Shown: positions 24,072 through 32,747 of the stretch, piece after piece
Layout of the letters: every line of letters starts with the position of its first letter
Position numbering within the stretch: position 1 is the stretch's first letter
DNA from: Microbaculum marinisediminis
GTDB taxonomy: Bacteria; Pseudomonadota; Alphaproteobacteria; Rhizobiales; Tepidamorphaceae
Length of the DNA stretch: 64,000 nt
Assembly: GCF_025397915.1 (NCBI RefSeq)
Contig: NZ_JALIDZ010000013.1
Location: 112,407 to 176,406, forward strand
Direction: 5' to 3'
Made by a program: the position numbers and the translations under genes
The notes under the pieces: generated by a model
The model's input: only the letters and a program-made list of their open reading frames with translations
Databases searched by the model: none
Told to the model about the DNA's origin: nothing

Positions 24072-26360
24072 TCACAGGGCCAGGCGGAGCTTTCCCGCCT
24101 TGGTCCTGGAACAGCACGCCATCATGCGGGTATTGGCCTTTCGTTCGGTGCTCGTGAGCACGCGGTCGCGGTGGTCGATGTCGCCCTCCAGAACGGCAAC
24201 CTCGCACGTTCCGCAAAGGCCTTCGTTGCAATCGCAGGGCACGTCGATCCCGGCCGAGGTCAGGGCGTCGAGCAGCGTCTGGTCGCGTGCGACCTCCACC
24301 GTAAGCCCGCTGTCGCTCAGCTCGACCTGGAACGGGAGCTCCTTCTCCGGGTCGAGGATCGAGCTTCCGGTGCTGAAGTGCTCGATGTGCAGCGTTCCTT
24401 CCGGCCATGTCTGCGACATTGCATCGAGCGCGTCGAGCATGCGCTCGGGGCCGCAGGAATAGACCTGGTCGCCGACCCGGAGGCCCGACAGAACGGCTGC
24501 CAGATCAATTCGGCTGCCTTCGTCGCCGATATGTACCGATAGCGCTTCGCCATGATCGGCAATCGCGCGCTCGAGCAGGCCCATACGGCCGCGCGACGAT
24601 CCGCAATAGTATAGACGGTAGCGCTTGCCGTCGTGCTTCAGCCGGTCGGCCATGGTGATCATCGGCGTGATGCCGATCCCGCCGGCGACCAGCACGTAGC
24701 CAGCGGCGGTCTCATCCAGCTTGAAGTGGTTCTTGGGACCGGCCACCTGGACGACGTCGCCCGCCTGTAGCGTTTCGTGGAAGTGCACCGAGCCGCCGCG
24801 GCCCGCGTCCTCCCGCAGGATCGCGACTTGCCAGGTCCGAGTATCCTGCGGGCTGCCGCACAGGGAGTACTTGCGCCGGATGTCGCCGGAAACCAGATCG
24901 ATATGCGCGCCGGGCGTCCAGCTTGGCAGGCTGCGACCGCGCGGGTCGGCCAGGGCGACCCGCAGGACGCCATCGGCCGTCATCTCCGTTTCCGCCACCA
25001 CGACCTGGCGCAGGATGTCGTCCTTTGCGGGTGCGCCGATCTTGAAGGACGTCCCGCGCTCCTTGATCGCCGGGTCGGTCTTCTCGGGGTTGAGCGCCGG
25101 GTCCCACTCAACGACCAGACTCTCCGGGCCGCGAAAAGACATGTTGGGAAGGTTCCTGAACGTTTGTCCGTCAGCAAGACGGATATGAGGAAGCCTGCGG
25201 ACGAATTCATCGAGGAAGACGCGCATCTCCATCCGGGCGATGTTCTTGCCCATGCACTGGTGCGCGCCGTAGCCGAAGGTGAGGTGATCGGCGGCATTGT
25301 CGCGGTAGATGTCGATGTCGTCGGGGTTCTCCCAGTACCGGCCGTCCTTGTTGGCGCTGGCCTGCACGATCATCAGCTTGCCGCCTTTGGGGATCTTCAC
25401 GCCACCTACCTCTGTGTCGTCGGTCGCGATCCGACGCCAGGCGACGATTGATCCGGCGACCCGGAGACATTCCTCTACAGCGCTTGGGATCAGGGCGGGA
25501 TTCTCGCACACCTCGTCCCAGGCGGTGCGATCCGACAGGAGCGTCCAGAACATGTTGCTCGTGGCATTCGACGTGGTCTCGTGCGCCGCGGCCAGGATCG
25601 CCATCATCATCGAGCGGAGGTAGCTTTCGGGCACCGCTTCGGGGTGGTCCATATGGGCGCGGATGGTGTCGTACATCCAGCCTTCGCCGGTCGGATCGGC
25701 CCGCATCCGGTCCAGAATGTCGTTGGCGGTCTTCCAGAACCGTCCGACGTTCTCGGATATCGCAAGCTGTTCCTCGCGGGTCGGACGCCCCCAGGTGTTC
25801 AGGGTGTGGGCGACTGCGAACTGCTTGAGCTCTTCGGCGCCGTCATCGGGAACGCCGAGGAAATGCAGGGCGACGGTCAGGGGGATCTCATAGAACATCT
25901 CCGCGACCAGGTCGGCACGCCCCTTGTCGAGGAAGCGGTCCATGTACTGCCGTGCAAGGTTGCGGACAGAAGGTTCGTGCTTGATGAGGTTTTCGGGAAG
26001 GAAGGCATCGAGCAGCAGGCGACGCCTTTCCATGTGCTGCGGCTCGTCCTCGTTGACCATGGTCCGCTGAAGGTCGAAGCCGTACTTCTTGAGTATCTCC
26101 TGCGCTTCCGGCGGCGCGGGCGTCACCTTCTCGAGAGCGTTGGATGGGGAGAAGAGAAGCGGATCCCGAAAGACGGATTTCACGTCTTCGTATCGGGTGA
26201 CCACCCAGTAACCCAGCTCCGGCGAATAGAACACCGGCTCTGTATCCCTCGCCCAACGAAGCGAATCTGCGGGATCCCTTTGGTAGGCGCCTTCGAACGG
26301 TGTGAACGCCGCGGCCTGTGCCGAGATTGGGCACCCGGTTGGAGAAACGCTACTGGACAT
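24072..26360 (-). CDS. self-sufficient cytochrome P450 of the CYP116B type (P450-FMN reductase-ferredoxin fusion)
   Basis: 762 residues in three modules. P450 (about 1-425): I-helix AAAHETTSN (257-265), ExxR in EECLR (296-300), heme ligand C369 in TFGYGAHQCMGKNIAR. Phthalate-dioxygenase-reductase-like module (about 440-670) with 'RKYSLCGSPQD' for flavin and 'YVLVAGGIGITPMITMADRL' for NAD(P)H. Plant-type 2Fe-2S ferredoxin (about 680-762) with PCDCNEGLCGTCEVAVLEG and a final Cys in MMACCSR. Such class VII enzymes hydroxylate or dealkylate aromatics without partner proteins. The gene is convergent with the aldehyde dehydrogenase and divergent from hmgA. Likely role here: ring hydroxylation of an arylacetate to homogentisate. 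Confidence 0.93.
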   Translation of the reverse strand: MSSSVSPTGCPISAQAAAFTPFEGAYQRDPADSLRWARDTEPVFYSPELGYWVVTRYEDVKSVFRDPLLFSPSNALEKVTPAPPEAQEILKKYGFDLQRTMVNEDEPQHMERRRLLLDAFLPENLIKHEPSVRNLARQYMDRFLDKGRADLVAEMFYEIPLTVALHFLGVPDDGAEELKQFAVAHTLNTWGRPTREEQLAISENVGRFWKTANDILDRMRADPTGEGWMYDTIRAHMDHPEAVPESYLRSMMMAILAAAHETTSNATSNMFWTLLSDRTAWDEVCENPALIPSAVEECLRVAGSIVAWRRIATDDTEVGGVKIPKGGKLMIVQASANKDGRYWENPDDIDIYRDNAADHLTFGYGAHQCMGKNIARMEMRVFLDEFVRRLPHIRLADGQTFRNLPNMSFRGPESLVVEWDPALNPEKTDPAIKERGTSFKIGAPAKDDILRQVVVAETEMTADGVLRVALADPRGRSLPSWTPGAHIDLVSGDIRRKYSLCGSPQDTRTWQVAILREDAGRGGSVHFHETLQAGDVVQVAGPKNHFKLDETAAGYVLVAGGIGITPMITMADRLKHDGKRYRLYYCGSSRGRMGLLERAIADHGEALSVHIGDEGSRIDLAAVLSGLRVGDQVYSCGPERMLDALDAMSQTWPEGTLHIEHFSTGSSILDPEKELPFQVELSDSGLTVEVARDQTLLDALTSAGIDVPCDCNEGLCGTCEVAVLEGDIDHRDRVLTSTERKANTRMMACCSRTKAGKLRLAL

Positions 26361-26374
26361 CGGTGACCCCGAAT

Positions 26375-26400
26375 ATATTATGAATACGGCTCCATAATAT
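26375..26400. promoter_or_regulatory. large dyad upstream of the P450 gene
   Basis: ATATTATG-N10-CATAATAT, perfect 8-bp arms, 15 bp upstream of the P450 ATG within an AT-rich stretch. Spacing of 18 bp centre to centre suits a dimeric regulator on one face of the helix. The regulator could be the island GntR protein, but its own promoter carries a different dyad. Confidence 0.5.
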
Positions 26401-26912
26401 TAAATTATCATTATCATACGATGCTTGCAACGCGCGTGGGTGTTCCGATCTTGGGGGCTAACCCCGCTGGATGAACGGCGTCACCGCGTCAGCTAGATGG
26501 CATATCCTGTTTCCGGTCGATCGCACGATACGACCCCTGACTGCTTCCTCCGCACGGTCCAGAGGCATGCTATTCTCTTCGGGAACAGGCGTAGGGTTTG
26601 ACAGTCTTCGCCGGACAAACTGGACATGAACTCCGCCTCGAAGCGATTTGCCTCGCCGGCGGAAATCTCTCGCGCGGACGTCGCGCCGAGGCATCTTGGG
26701 TGGAAGGGGACGCGCCATTCGATCCGGAACACCCTGTAGCGAGATTTGTGGCGACCGTGAAACGCAAGGCTTGTCTGCTTTGCCGCCATTGCGAGCGGAC
26801 AGGGCATGACGGCTTTCGAACGAAAATCATGTGATTTTGTCGTTATCATCATATTTTTGCTTGTTGGTTGCAAACTCAACCAATACCGTCGTGAGAACGG
26901 AAAGGAGCCAGC
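26401..26912. other. divergent intergenic region between P450 and hmgA
   Basis: About 510 bp beyond the P450 dyad. Two AT-rich patches with ATTATCATTATCAT-like sequence (26404-26420) and GTTATCATCATATT (26841-26854) probably mark the promoters of the two divergent genes. The central part has open frames on both strands but none with a recognisable family or ribosome site. Confidence 0.4.
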
Positions 26913-28268
26913 ATGAACACGCAAACAAGGATCTCGGGACTTTTGCGCGCTCCCAATACAGGGGGCACAACCGAAGGCTACATGCCCGGCTGGGCCAACG
27001 ACTTCGAGACTGAAGCGCTGCCCGGCGCCTTGCCGCAGGGCATGAACTCGCCACAACGCTGCGCGTATGGCCTGTACGGTGAGCAGCTTTCCGGCACAGC
27101 ATTCACGGCCAATCCGCCCGAACGCACCTGGTGCTATCGCATCCGGCCATCGGTCAAGCATTCGCACCGCTACCAGCGCATTGATGTGCCGTACTGGAAG
27201 TCGGCGCCCAACGTGGTGGACGATGTCACCAGCCTCGGACAGTACCGCTGGGACCCGGTGCCGCACAGCGATGACGACCTGACCTGGCTGACGGGCATGC
27301 GCACCATGACCACGGCCGGCGACGTCAACACCCAGGTCGGCATGGCCAGCCACATCTATCTCGTCACCCGGTCCATGGTGGACGAGTATTTCTATTCGGC
27401 GGACAGCGAACTTCTTGTGGTTCCTCAGGAAGGCCGGATGCGCTTTGCGACGGAGCTTGGGATCATCGACATCGAGCCAAAGGAAATCGCCGTCATCCCG
27501 CGCGGGCTGGTCTACCGTGTCGAAGTTCTCGACGGGCCGTGCCGCGGCTTTGTCTGCGAGAACTACGGCCAGAAGTTCGACCTGCCGGGGCGTGGCCCGA
27601 TCGGCGCCAACTGCATGGCTAATCCGCGCGACTTCAAGGCGCCGGTCGCGGCCTTCGAGGACCGGGAAACGACCTCGGGTCTGACGGTGAAATGGTGCGG
27701 TCAGTTCCACCGGACCGAGATCGGGCAAAGTCCGCTCGATGTGGTAGCCTGGCACGGCAACTACGCGCCCTACAAATACGACCTTCGCGCCTATTGCCCG
27801 GTCGGCGCGATCCTGTTCGATCACCCCGATCCGTCGATCTTTACCGTCCTGACCGCGCCCTCGGGCTCTCCGGGAACGGCGAATATCGACTTCGTGCTGT
27901 TCCGCGAGCGCTGGTTGGTCGCCGAGAACACCTTCCGCCCGCCATGGTATCATAAGAACATCATGTCCGAGCTGATGGGGAACATCTACGGACAGTACGA
28001 CGCCAAGCCCCAGGGCTTCGTGCCCGGCGGCATGTCGTTGCACAACATGATGCTGCCGCACGGACCGGATCGCGACGCCTTCGAGGGCGCGTCACGCGCG
28101 AATCTCGGTCCCGACAAGCTCGACAACACGATGTCGTTCATGTTCGAGACCCGGTTCCCGCAGCATTTGACCGAGTTCGCCGGCAAGGAGGCGCCGCTGC
28201 AGGACAACTACATCGACTGCTGGGAGAGCCTCGAAAAGAAGTTCGACGGTACGCCGGGGCTCAAGTGA
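26913..28268 (+). CDS. hmgA: homogentisate 1,2-dioxygenase
   Basis: 451 residues with AAAGGAG 8-9 bp upstream of the ATG. It opens with the family stretch '[20 protein letters not shown]' and [19 protein letters not shown]. Iron ligands are in [18 protein letters not shown] (His and Glu) and '[20 protein letters not shown]' (His). The enzyme opens the ring of homogentisate to maleylacetoacetate in the cytoplasm, the entry to the lower pathway. The stop overlaps the GTG of the degraded maiA gene, and fumarylacetoacetase follows, giving the classic hmg order. The arrangement and its promoter, divergent from a P450 gene, suggest homogentisate is produced by the upstream genes. Confidence 0.96.
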   Translation: MNTQTRISGLLRAPNTGGTTEGYMPGWANDFETEALPGALPQGMNSPQRCAYGLYGEQLSGTAFTANPPERTWCYRIRPSVKHSHRYQRIDVPYWKSAPNVVDDVTSLGQYRWDPVPHSDDDLTWLTGMRTMTTAGDVNTQVGMASHIYLVTRSMVDEYFYSADSELLVVPQEGRMRFATELGIIDIEPKEIAVIPRGLVYRVEVLDGPCRGFVCENYGQKFDLPGRGPIGANCMANPRDFKAPVAAFEDRETTSGLTVKWCGQFHRTEIGQSPLDVVAWHGNYAPYKYDLRAYCPVGAILFDHPDPSIFTVLTAPSGSPGTANIDFVLFRERWLVAENTFRPPWYHKNIMSELMGNIYGQYDAKPQGFVPGGMSLHNMMLPHGPDRDAFEGASRANLGPDKLDNTMSFMFETRFPQHLTEFAGKEAPLQDNYIDCWESLEKKFDGTPGLK

Positions 28269-28642
28269 GGCTTTTGACCTACTGGCGCTCGGCCACGTCC
28301 TACCGTGTCCGAATCCCACTTGATCTGAAGGGGATCGCCGACGAGGCGGTTCCAGTCGGCCAGGTCGCGGGAGAGCAGAATGACGACAACGACACGGCGC
28401 GGTGCTGACGCAGTCGATGGCGATCCTCGATCGGCTTGAAGAGACGCGTCCCGAAACCGCGCTTCTACCGACCGAAGCTATCGCGCGGGCTGGCCGAGCT
28501 CCGCCTCCTCCGCAGCCCTACAACGCCTGTCGCTGGGGCTGCGGCCTGTCGCCGTCCCACCGCCTGATCGGATCGAGGCCCGCTGCCCGCCTTACCGACC
28601 TTCGATCTGGTTCGCCCCGAAAACCAGCCAGACGCCAACTGA
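28265..28642 (+). pseudogene. maiA: maleylacetoacetate isomerase remnant
   Basis: Starts at a GTG overlapping the hmgA stop and reads [20 protein letters not shown], the glutathione-binding start of MaiA (zeta-class GST, including the SSxxYRVRI-like motif), then ends at a stop near 28407. A second frame from 28402 gives VLTQSMAILDRLEETRPETA, the next GST-N segment. A third frame gives LPTFDLVRPENQPDAN and a stop at 28640-28642, the typical MaiA C-terminus. About 378 bp remain of an expected ~640. Three pieces in order, with internal deletions and frameshifts, show a decayed gene. FAH and HmgA on both sides are intact. Confidence 0.82.
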
Positions 28643-28654
28643 CGGAGATCCCCG

Positions 28655-29905
28655 ATGACCGACCTCGTTCGATCCTGGGTTGAAAGTGCCAACGCGCCCG
28701 ACACCGACTTCCCTTTGAACAATCTGCCATACGGGGTGTTCTCGACCGGGAGCAACCGGCCCCGGTGCGGTGTCGCGATCGGGTCCGAGATCCTGGACGT
28801 TGCGGCGCTCGAGGAAGCCGGCGTGCTGGACTTCGGCGAGGCGCTCCGCGCCGGCACCTGGAACGACTTCATGAACCTCGGGCAGAGTTCCTGGGCGCGC
28901 CTGAGGTCCACATTGACCGCGTTGCTGCGCGAGGGAGCCGAAAGCGAAGCACGCCTGAGAACGCACATCGTGGCGCAAGCCGACGCGACTCTACACATGC
29001 CCTTCCGGGTGGCCGAATACACCGATTTCTATGCCTCGCGGCATCATGCCTTCAACGTCGGCAGCATGTTCCGAGGTCCCGAGAACGCGCTGCCGCCCAA
29101 CTGGTTGCACATTCCGATCGGCTACAATGGCCGCGCCTCGTCGGTGGTCGTCTCGGGAACGCCCCTGCGACGGCCGTGGGGCCAGCTCAAGGGACCGGAC
29201 GACGCGGCGCCGCGCTTCGGGCCGTCGCAGCGGTTCGACATCGAGCTCGAGCTGGGCGCGGTCGTCGGACAGGCCTCGGCCGGTCCGCTCAGCGTGGCGC
29301 AGGCCTTTGACAACATCTTCGGCTTCGTGCTGCTGAACGACTGGTCGGCCCGCGATATCCAGGCCTGGGAATACCAGCCGCTCGGCCCCTTCCAGTCGAA
29401 GGCGACGGCGACGACGATCAGCCCCTGGATCGTGACCGCCGACGCCCTGGATCCGTTCCGGGTGGACCCCCCCCCGCGCGAGGTGCCGCTGCTTCCGCAC
29501 CTGATGGACGACGGCCCGATGCTTTACGATATCTCCCTCGAGATCGGGCTAACCCCGGACGGCGGGCAGGAGACGGCGATTTCGCGCACCAACTACCGCG
29601 AGATGTACTACTCGGCCGCGCAGCAGCTGGCGCACCATACAAGCTGCGGCTGCCCGATGCGGGTCGGTGATCTGCTTGGTTCGGGGACGATCTCGGGGCC
29701 CGATCGCGGCAACCGAGGGTCGCTTCTGGAACTCAGTTGGGGCGGTAAGGAACCGATCGATATTGACGGAGGCACGCGACGTTTCGTCGAAGACGGCGAT
29801 ACGATTACGCTTCGCGGCCATGCGACGGGCAAGGGATATCGCATTGGTTTCGGGGCGTGCTCGGGAAAAGTGCTGCCCGCCGAAGCGCGGCGAAAACCAG
29901 ATTAG
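28655..29905 (+). CDS. fahA: fumarylacetoacetase
   Basis: 416 residues, a normal length for FAH. N-terminal SH3-like domain opens SWVESANAPDTDFPLNNLPY with GVFSTG. The catalytic domain has the metal site in 'YTDFYASRHHAFNVGSMFRG' (Asp and His), 'FDIELELGAVVGQ' (two Glu), and 'FVLLNDWSARDIQAWEYQPL' (Asp). It cleaves fumarylacetoacetate to fumarate and acetoacetate, the final step after HmgA and an isomerase. It follows the maiA remnant by 12 bp and would still be cotranscribed with hmgA. Confidence 0.95.
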   Translation: MTDLVRSWVESANAPDTDFPLNNLPYGVFSTGSNRPRCGVAIGSEILDVAALEEAGVLDFGEALRAGTWNDFMNLGQSSWARLRSTLTALLREGAESEARLRTHIVAQADATLHMPFRVAEYTDFYASRHHAFNVGSMFRGPENALPPNWLHIPIGYNGRASSVVVSGTPLRRPWGQLKGPDDAAPRFGPSQRFDIELELGAVVGQASAGPLSVAQAFDNIFGFVLLNDWSARDIQAWEYQPLGPFQSKATATTISPWIVTADALDPFRVDPPPREVPLLPHLMDDGPMLYDISLEIGLTPDGGQETAISRTNYREMYYSAAQQLAHHTSCGCPMRVGDLLGSGTISGPDRGNRGSLLELSWGGKEPIDIDGGTRRFVEDGDTITLRGHATGKGYRIGFGACSGKVLPAEARRKPD

Positions 29906-30069
29906 CCTTGTCTGGACCTGAGACCTCGAAACCCTTGTCCGGGACAGCAACAAGCGCTTGTGCAGGTTGGTCCCGAGCCGGGTATCGGATGGCGAGCCTG
30001 TTGCACAACGCGACCGAGGCGGTGACGGCGATACCGGCGTCTCGTTCATTGTGAATCGCCCCGAGTTTT
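29906..30069. other. short spacer after fahA
   Basis: No gene seen. It separates the aromatic island from insertion-sequence debris and contains no clear terminator hairpin with a T run. Confidence 0.3.
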
Positions 30070-30170
30070 CTAGATGCCCTCGGTTCTCATTCTCTGCTGC
30101 CATTCGTACTCGACAGGTGACAGCATCCCGTTCCTCAACAATCGACCTGGACCAGTCAGATCGGGCTGCT
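30070..30170 (-). pseudogene. IS3-family transposase (OrfB) C-terminal scrap
   Basis: On the minus strand the frame NGMLSPVEYEWQQRMRTEGI ends at a stop at 30070-30072. 'MLSPVEYE' is the standard tail of IS3 OrfB proteins ('LGYLSPAEFE'). Upstream sequence is unrelated, with a 24-bp segment (30147-30170) found in inverted form at 59497-59520. A breakpoint scar, not a working element. Confidence 0.6.
30147..30170. repeat. 24-bp repeat, inverted copy at 59497-59520
   Basis: Bases 30147-30170 are the exact reverse complement of 59497-59520, and similarity continues weakly for about 10 bp (GATTGTT). Both copies lie next to IS3-type sequence, so the segment is probably part of a mobile-element end or a shared recombination target. 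Confidence 0.6.
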
Positions 30171-30346
30171 CCTTCTGTGGTCCTCCGTTTCGTATACATA
30201 GCGGTGGATCAGTTCAGTCGGGAAGGATCACGTCGGCTTCGGGCGGAACTGCCGGACTGACCGCATAAGGTCGACAACGCGGCAACTGCGCCGCGCGCTG
30301 AGACCGAGTTTTGTCATGAGATAGCCCATGGCTCGTCTCCTATCCG

Positions 30347-30690
30347 ATGTTTCGCGCGATCGAGATTGCCCGCGTGGCTGACTCGCGGGTCGCCTACGGC
30401 ACCACCCCGCGGCTCCAGCGATGGCCGCTGGCATGCGCTCACGCGGTCATCCATGCCGCCGTGGCCGGCTGCGACATCGCCCTGCCGGGCCGTGATGACG
30501 CCGTCAAGCTCGCCGGCAGCGACGATCCCGACATGATTGCCGACGTCTGTCTTGGTCTGGGTTGGGGGCTGACACTCGGTGCCGACGGGACGCTCGTCGC
30601 GACCCGTGACCGGCGCAATCATGTTCCCGCACTGCGGGTCGAGGCGGCCGATGCTACCGGCGCCGGCTGCGCTCCCGTTGCGGTGACGTC
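30347..30690 (+). pseudogene. PfkB-family sugar kinase remnant (KdgK-like)
   Basis: A single frame keeps the back half of a PfkB kinase: AVIHAAVAGCDIALPGRDDA, then 'GWGLTLGADGTLVATRDRR' and VEAADATGAGCAPVA. The ATP-site motif DTTGAGD has become DATGAGC, losing the catalytic Asp, and both N-terminal substrate domain and C-terminal end are absent. It is cut by the end of the convergent tctA gene. Likely a fragment of a 2-dehydro-3-deoxygluconokinase-type gene left by rearrangement. Confidence 0.65.
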
Positions 30691-32188
30691 AGTTCCTGCC
30701 GGCGGCACGACGCCACAGGGCCGTTAGGAGCGGACCGAAGAAAAATACCGCGGCAAGCAATAGCAGGCCCGCGGCGATCGGCGTTGCAACCAGGGCCGAG
30801 GGGTCGAAGTCCGACATCAGGAGAGCCCGCCGCAGGGACGTCTCCACGATCGGACCGAGCACCAGGCCGAGCACCACCGGGGCCAGCGGATAGCGGCCGG
30901 CTTCCAAGACCAGGCCGAGCAGCGCGAACACCAGCATGATGGCGGCGGCCGTGGAGTCGCCGTAGGCCAGCGAGCCGGCCACCGCGATCGACAGGATGCC
31001 CGTGGCCAAGAGCGGGTAGGGCACGTGCGTCATGCGGTTGAACAGCCGGATGAAGATGAACGCCATCACTAGGATCAGCAGGTTGCTCAGCGCGATGCCC
31101 GAAAACAGGCCATAGACCAGCGGACGCTCGTGGATGAACAGGAACGGTCCGGGCTGCAGGTTGTGGACCAGGAACGCCCCCATCAATACCGCCGTAGTGC
31201 CGCTGCCGGGAATGCCGAGCGAGAGGAGCGGGATCATGGCGCCGACCGTCGCCGCGTTGTTCGCCGATTCGGGCGCGGCGATGCCTTCCAGTTTGCCGGT
31301 GCCGAACTGTTCGGGATGTTTCGACAGTCGCACCTCGGTGGTGTAGCTGAGGATCGCGGCCGTTGTGGCGCCGGCGCCGGGCAGGATGCCGACGCCGAGC
31401 CCCAGGATCGACGAGCGCAGCACCGTCCATTTCAGCTTGAGGTACTCGGCAAGGCGCAGTCGCGCTGCCGCTTCGCGGATGTTGCCGGGCTTGCCGATCG
31501 GTTGGCTGACCAGGTCGAGGTCGCGCAGCGATATCCGCCGGTAGACCTCCGAGGCCGCGAACAGGCCGATGATTGCGGGAACGAACGGCACGCCGGACAA
31601 GAGCGAGGAGACGCCGAAATCGAAACGCTTGCTGCCGGTGATCTCGTCGATCCCCACTGTGGCGAGGATCAGACCGATCAAGGCCGCGATGGCGCCCTTG
31701 ACCGGATTGCCCGACGTGATCGCGGCGATGCAGCTCAGCCCCAGCATGGCCAGCGCGAAATACTCCGCCGGTCCGAATTTCAAGGCGATCGAGGCCAGGA
31801 AAGGCGTGAACGAGAACAGCGCCAGCGACGCCAGCAACCCGCCGATCGCCGAACTGTAGACGGCGGTGGCCAGCGCCTTGCGCGCCTCGCCCCGGCGGGT
31901 GAATTCGTGGCCCTCGATCGCCGTCATGATGGCTTCCGAGGAGCCCGGCACGCGGAACAGGATGGCGGTGATCGAACCGGCGAAGACCCCGGCAACGTAG
32001 AGCGCGCTGAAGAAGATCAGCGCCGGGGCCGGGTCCATCGCGTAGGTGATCGGCAACAGCAGCGCCACGCCGGTCGTCGCGTCGAGGCCGGGCAGGGCGC
32101 CGAACAGCATTCCCACCGCCACGCCGAGCAGCAGGAAGGGCAACACGTCCGGCGTCAGGACCAGCAGCAGCCCCTGAAGGATTTCCAT
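30689..32188 (-). CDS. tripartite tricarboxylate transporter large permease (TctA family)
   Basis: 499 residues with about ten to twelve hydrophobic helices. Family marks are 'GVAVGMLFGALPGLDATTGV' near the start and 'GVGILPGAGATTAAILSYTT' later, the two pseudo-repeat GALPG/GxLPGxG motifs of TctA. It forms the main channel for a carboxylate taken up with its TctB and TctC partners, which lie upstream on the same strand with 9 and 25 bp gaps or so. The three-gene order C-B-A is the usual one. Confidence 0.93.
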   Translation of the reverse strand: MEILQGLLLVLTPDVLPFLLLGVAVGMLFGALPGLDATTGVALLLPITYAMDPAPALIFFSALYVAGVFAGSITAILFRVPGSSEAIMTAIEGHEFTRRGEARKALATAVYSSAIGGLLASLALFSFTPFLASIALKFGPAEYFALAMLGLSCIAAITSGNPVKGAIAALIGLILATVGIDEITGSKRFDFGVSSLLSGVPFVPAIIGLFAASEVYRRISLRDLDLVSQPIGKPGNIREAAARLRLAEYLKLKWTVLRSSILGLGVGILPGAGATTAAILSYTTEVRLSKHPEQFGTGKLEGIAAPESANNAATVGAMIPLLSLGIPGSGTTAVLMGAFLVHNLQPGPFLFIHERPLVYGLFSGIALSNLLILVMAFIFIRLFNRMTHVPYPLLATGILSIAVAGSLAYGDSTAAAIMLVFALLGLVLEAGRYPLAPVVLGLVLGPIVETSLRRALLMSDFDPSALVATPIAAGLLLLAAVFFFGPLLTALWRRAAGRN

Positions 32189-32197
32189 GGTGCCGTC

Positions 32198-32722
32198 CTA
32201 GTAGAAGAGGTGACTAAAGGCGCCGAAAACCCCGCGGCCGCGCGGCAGCGGCGCGTTCATGACGCCGACGAACAGCAGCGTCAGGCCGATCGTCAGGACC
32301 GGCGGCGCAACGAGCAGCACACGCGGTTGCCGCACCCGGAAGACGAAGAACAGGAGGGCGAACTGGAACAGCGGCGTCGCCAGCAGGAAACCCACGCGCG
32401 GCAGGATGGCGACATAAGCGGCCGTTGCGCCGACCGCGATCGCCAGGTCGGCCCAGTAGACCGGCAGCGCTTCGCCGCCGCCGGATGTCCGCGACCGTCC
32501 GATAACCGAAGAGACGACCTGCGCGGCGCATAGCGCGATCATCATCGCGAGAAGCAGTTTGGGAAAGAAGTCCGGCCCGATCGCCTCGTAGCGTTTCGCG
32601 CCGCCGGTGAACCGGTCCGCCAGGGTCCACAAGTAAAGGGAGAGGCCGATCAGCGCGACCGGCAGAACCAATTCAGCGAACATTGCCGCTCGCGTGCCCG
32701 GTTGCTCGTCGGTATCCGCCAT
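32198..32722 (-). CDS. tripartite tricarboxylate transporter small subunit (TctB family)
   Basis: 174 residues, four to five predicted helices, fitting TctB: first helix 'LVLPVALIGLSLYLWTLADR', then a loop PDFFPKLLLAMMIALC, a common TctB feature (GP.FFP), and two terminal helices. It partners the TctA-type permease. It lies between the binding-protein gene and tctA with short spacers, in one operon. Confidence 0.88.
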   Translation of the reverse strand: MADTDEQPGTRAAMFAELVLPVALIGLSLYLWTLADRFTGGAKRYEAIGPDFFPKLLLAMMIALCAAQVVSSVIGRSRTSGGGEALPVYWADLAIAVGATAAYVAILPRVGFLLATPLFQFALLFFVFRVRQPRVLLVAPPVLTIGLTLLFVGVMNAPLPRGRGVFGAFSHLFY

Positions 32723-32747
32723 GATTAGCCCCTCCCGCTGAATGTGA

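Noticed and set aside
26493..28061. 522-codon minus-strand frame opposite hmgA
   Set aside because: Mirror frame of a certain homogentisate dioxygenase gene; long only because of high GC third positions.
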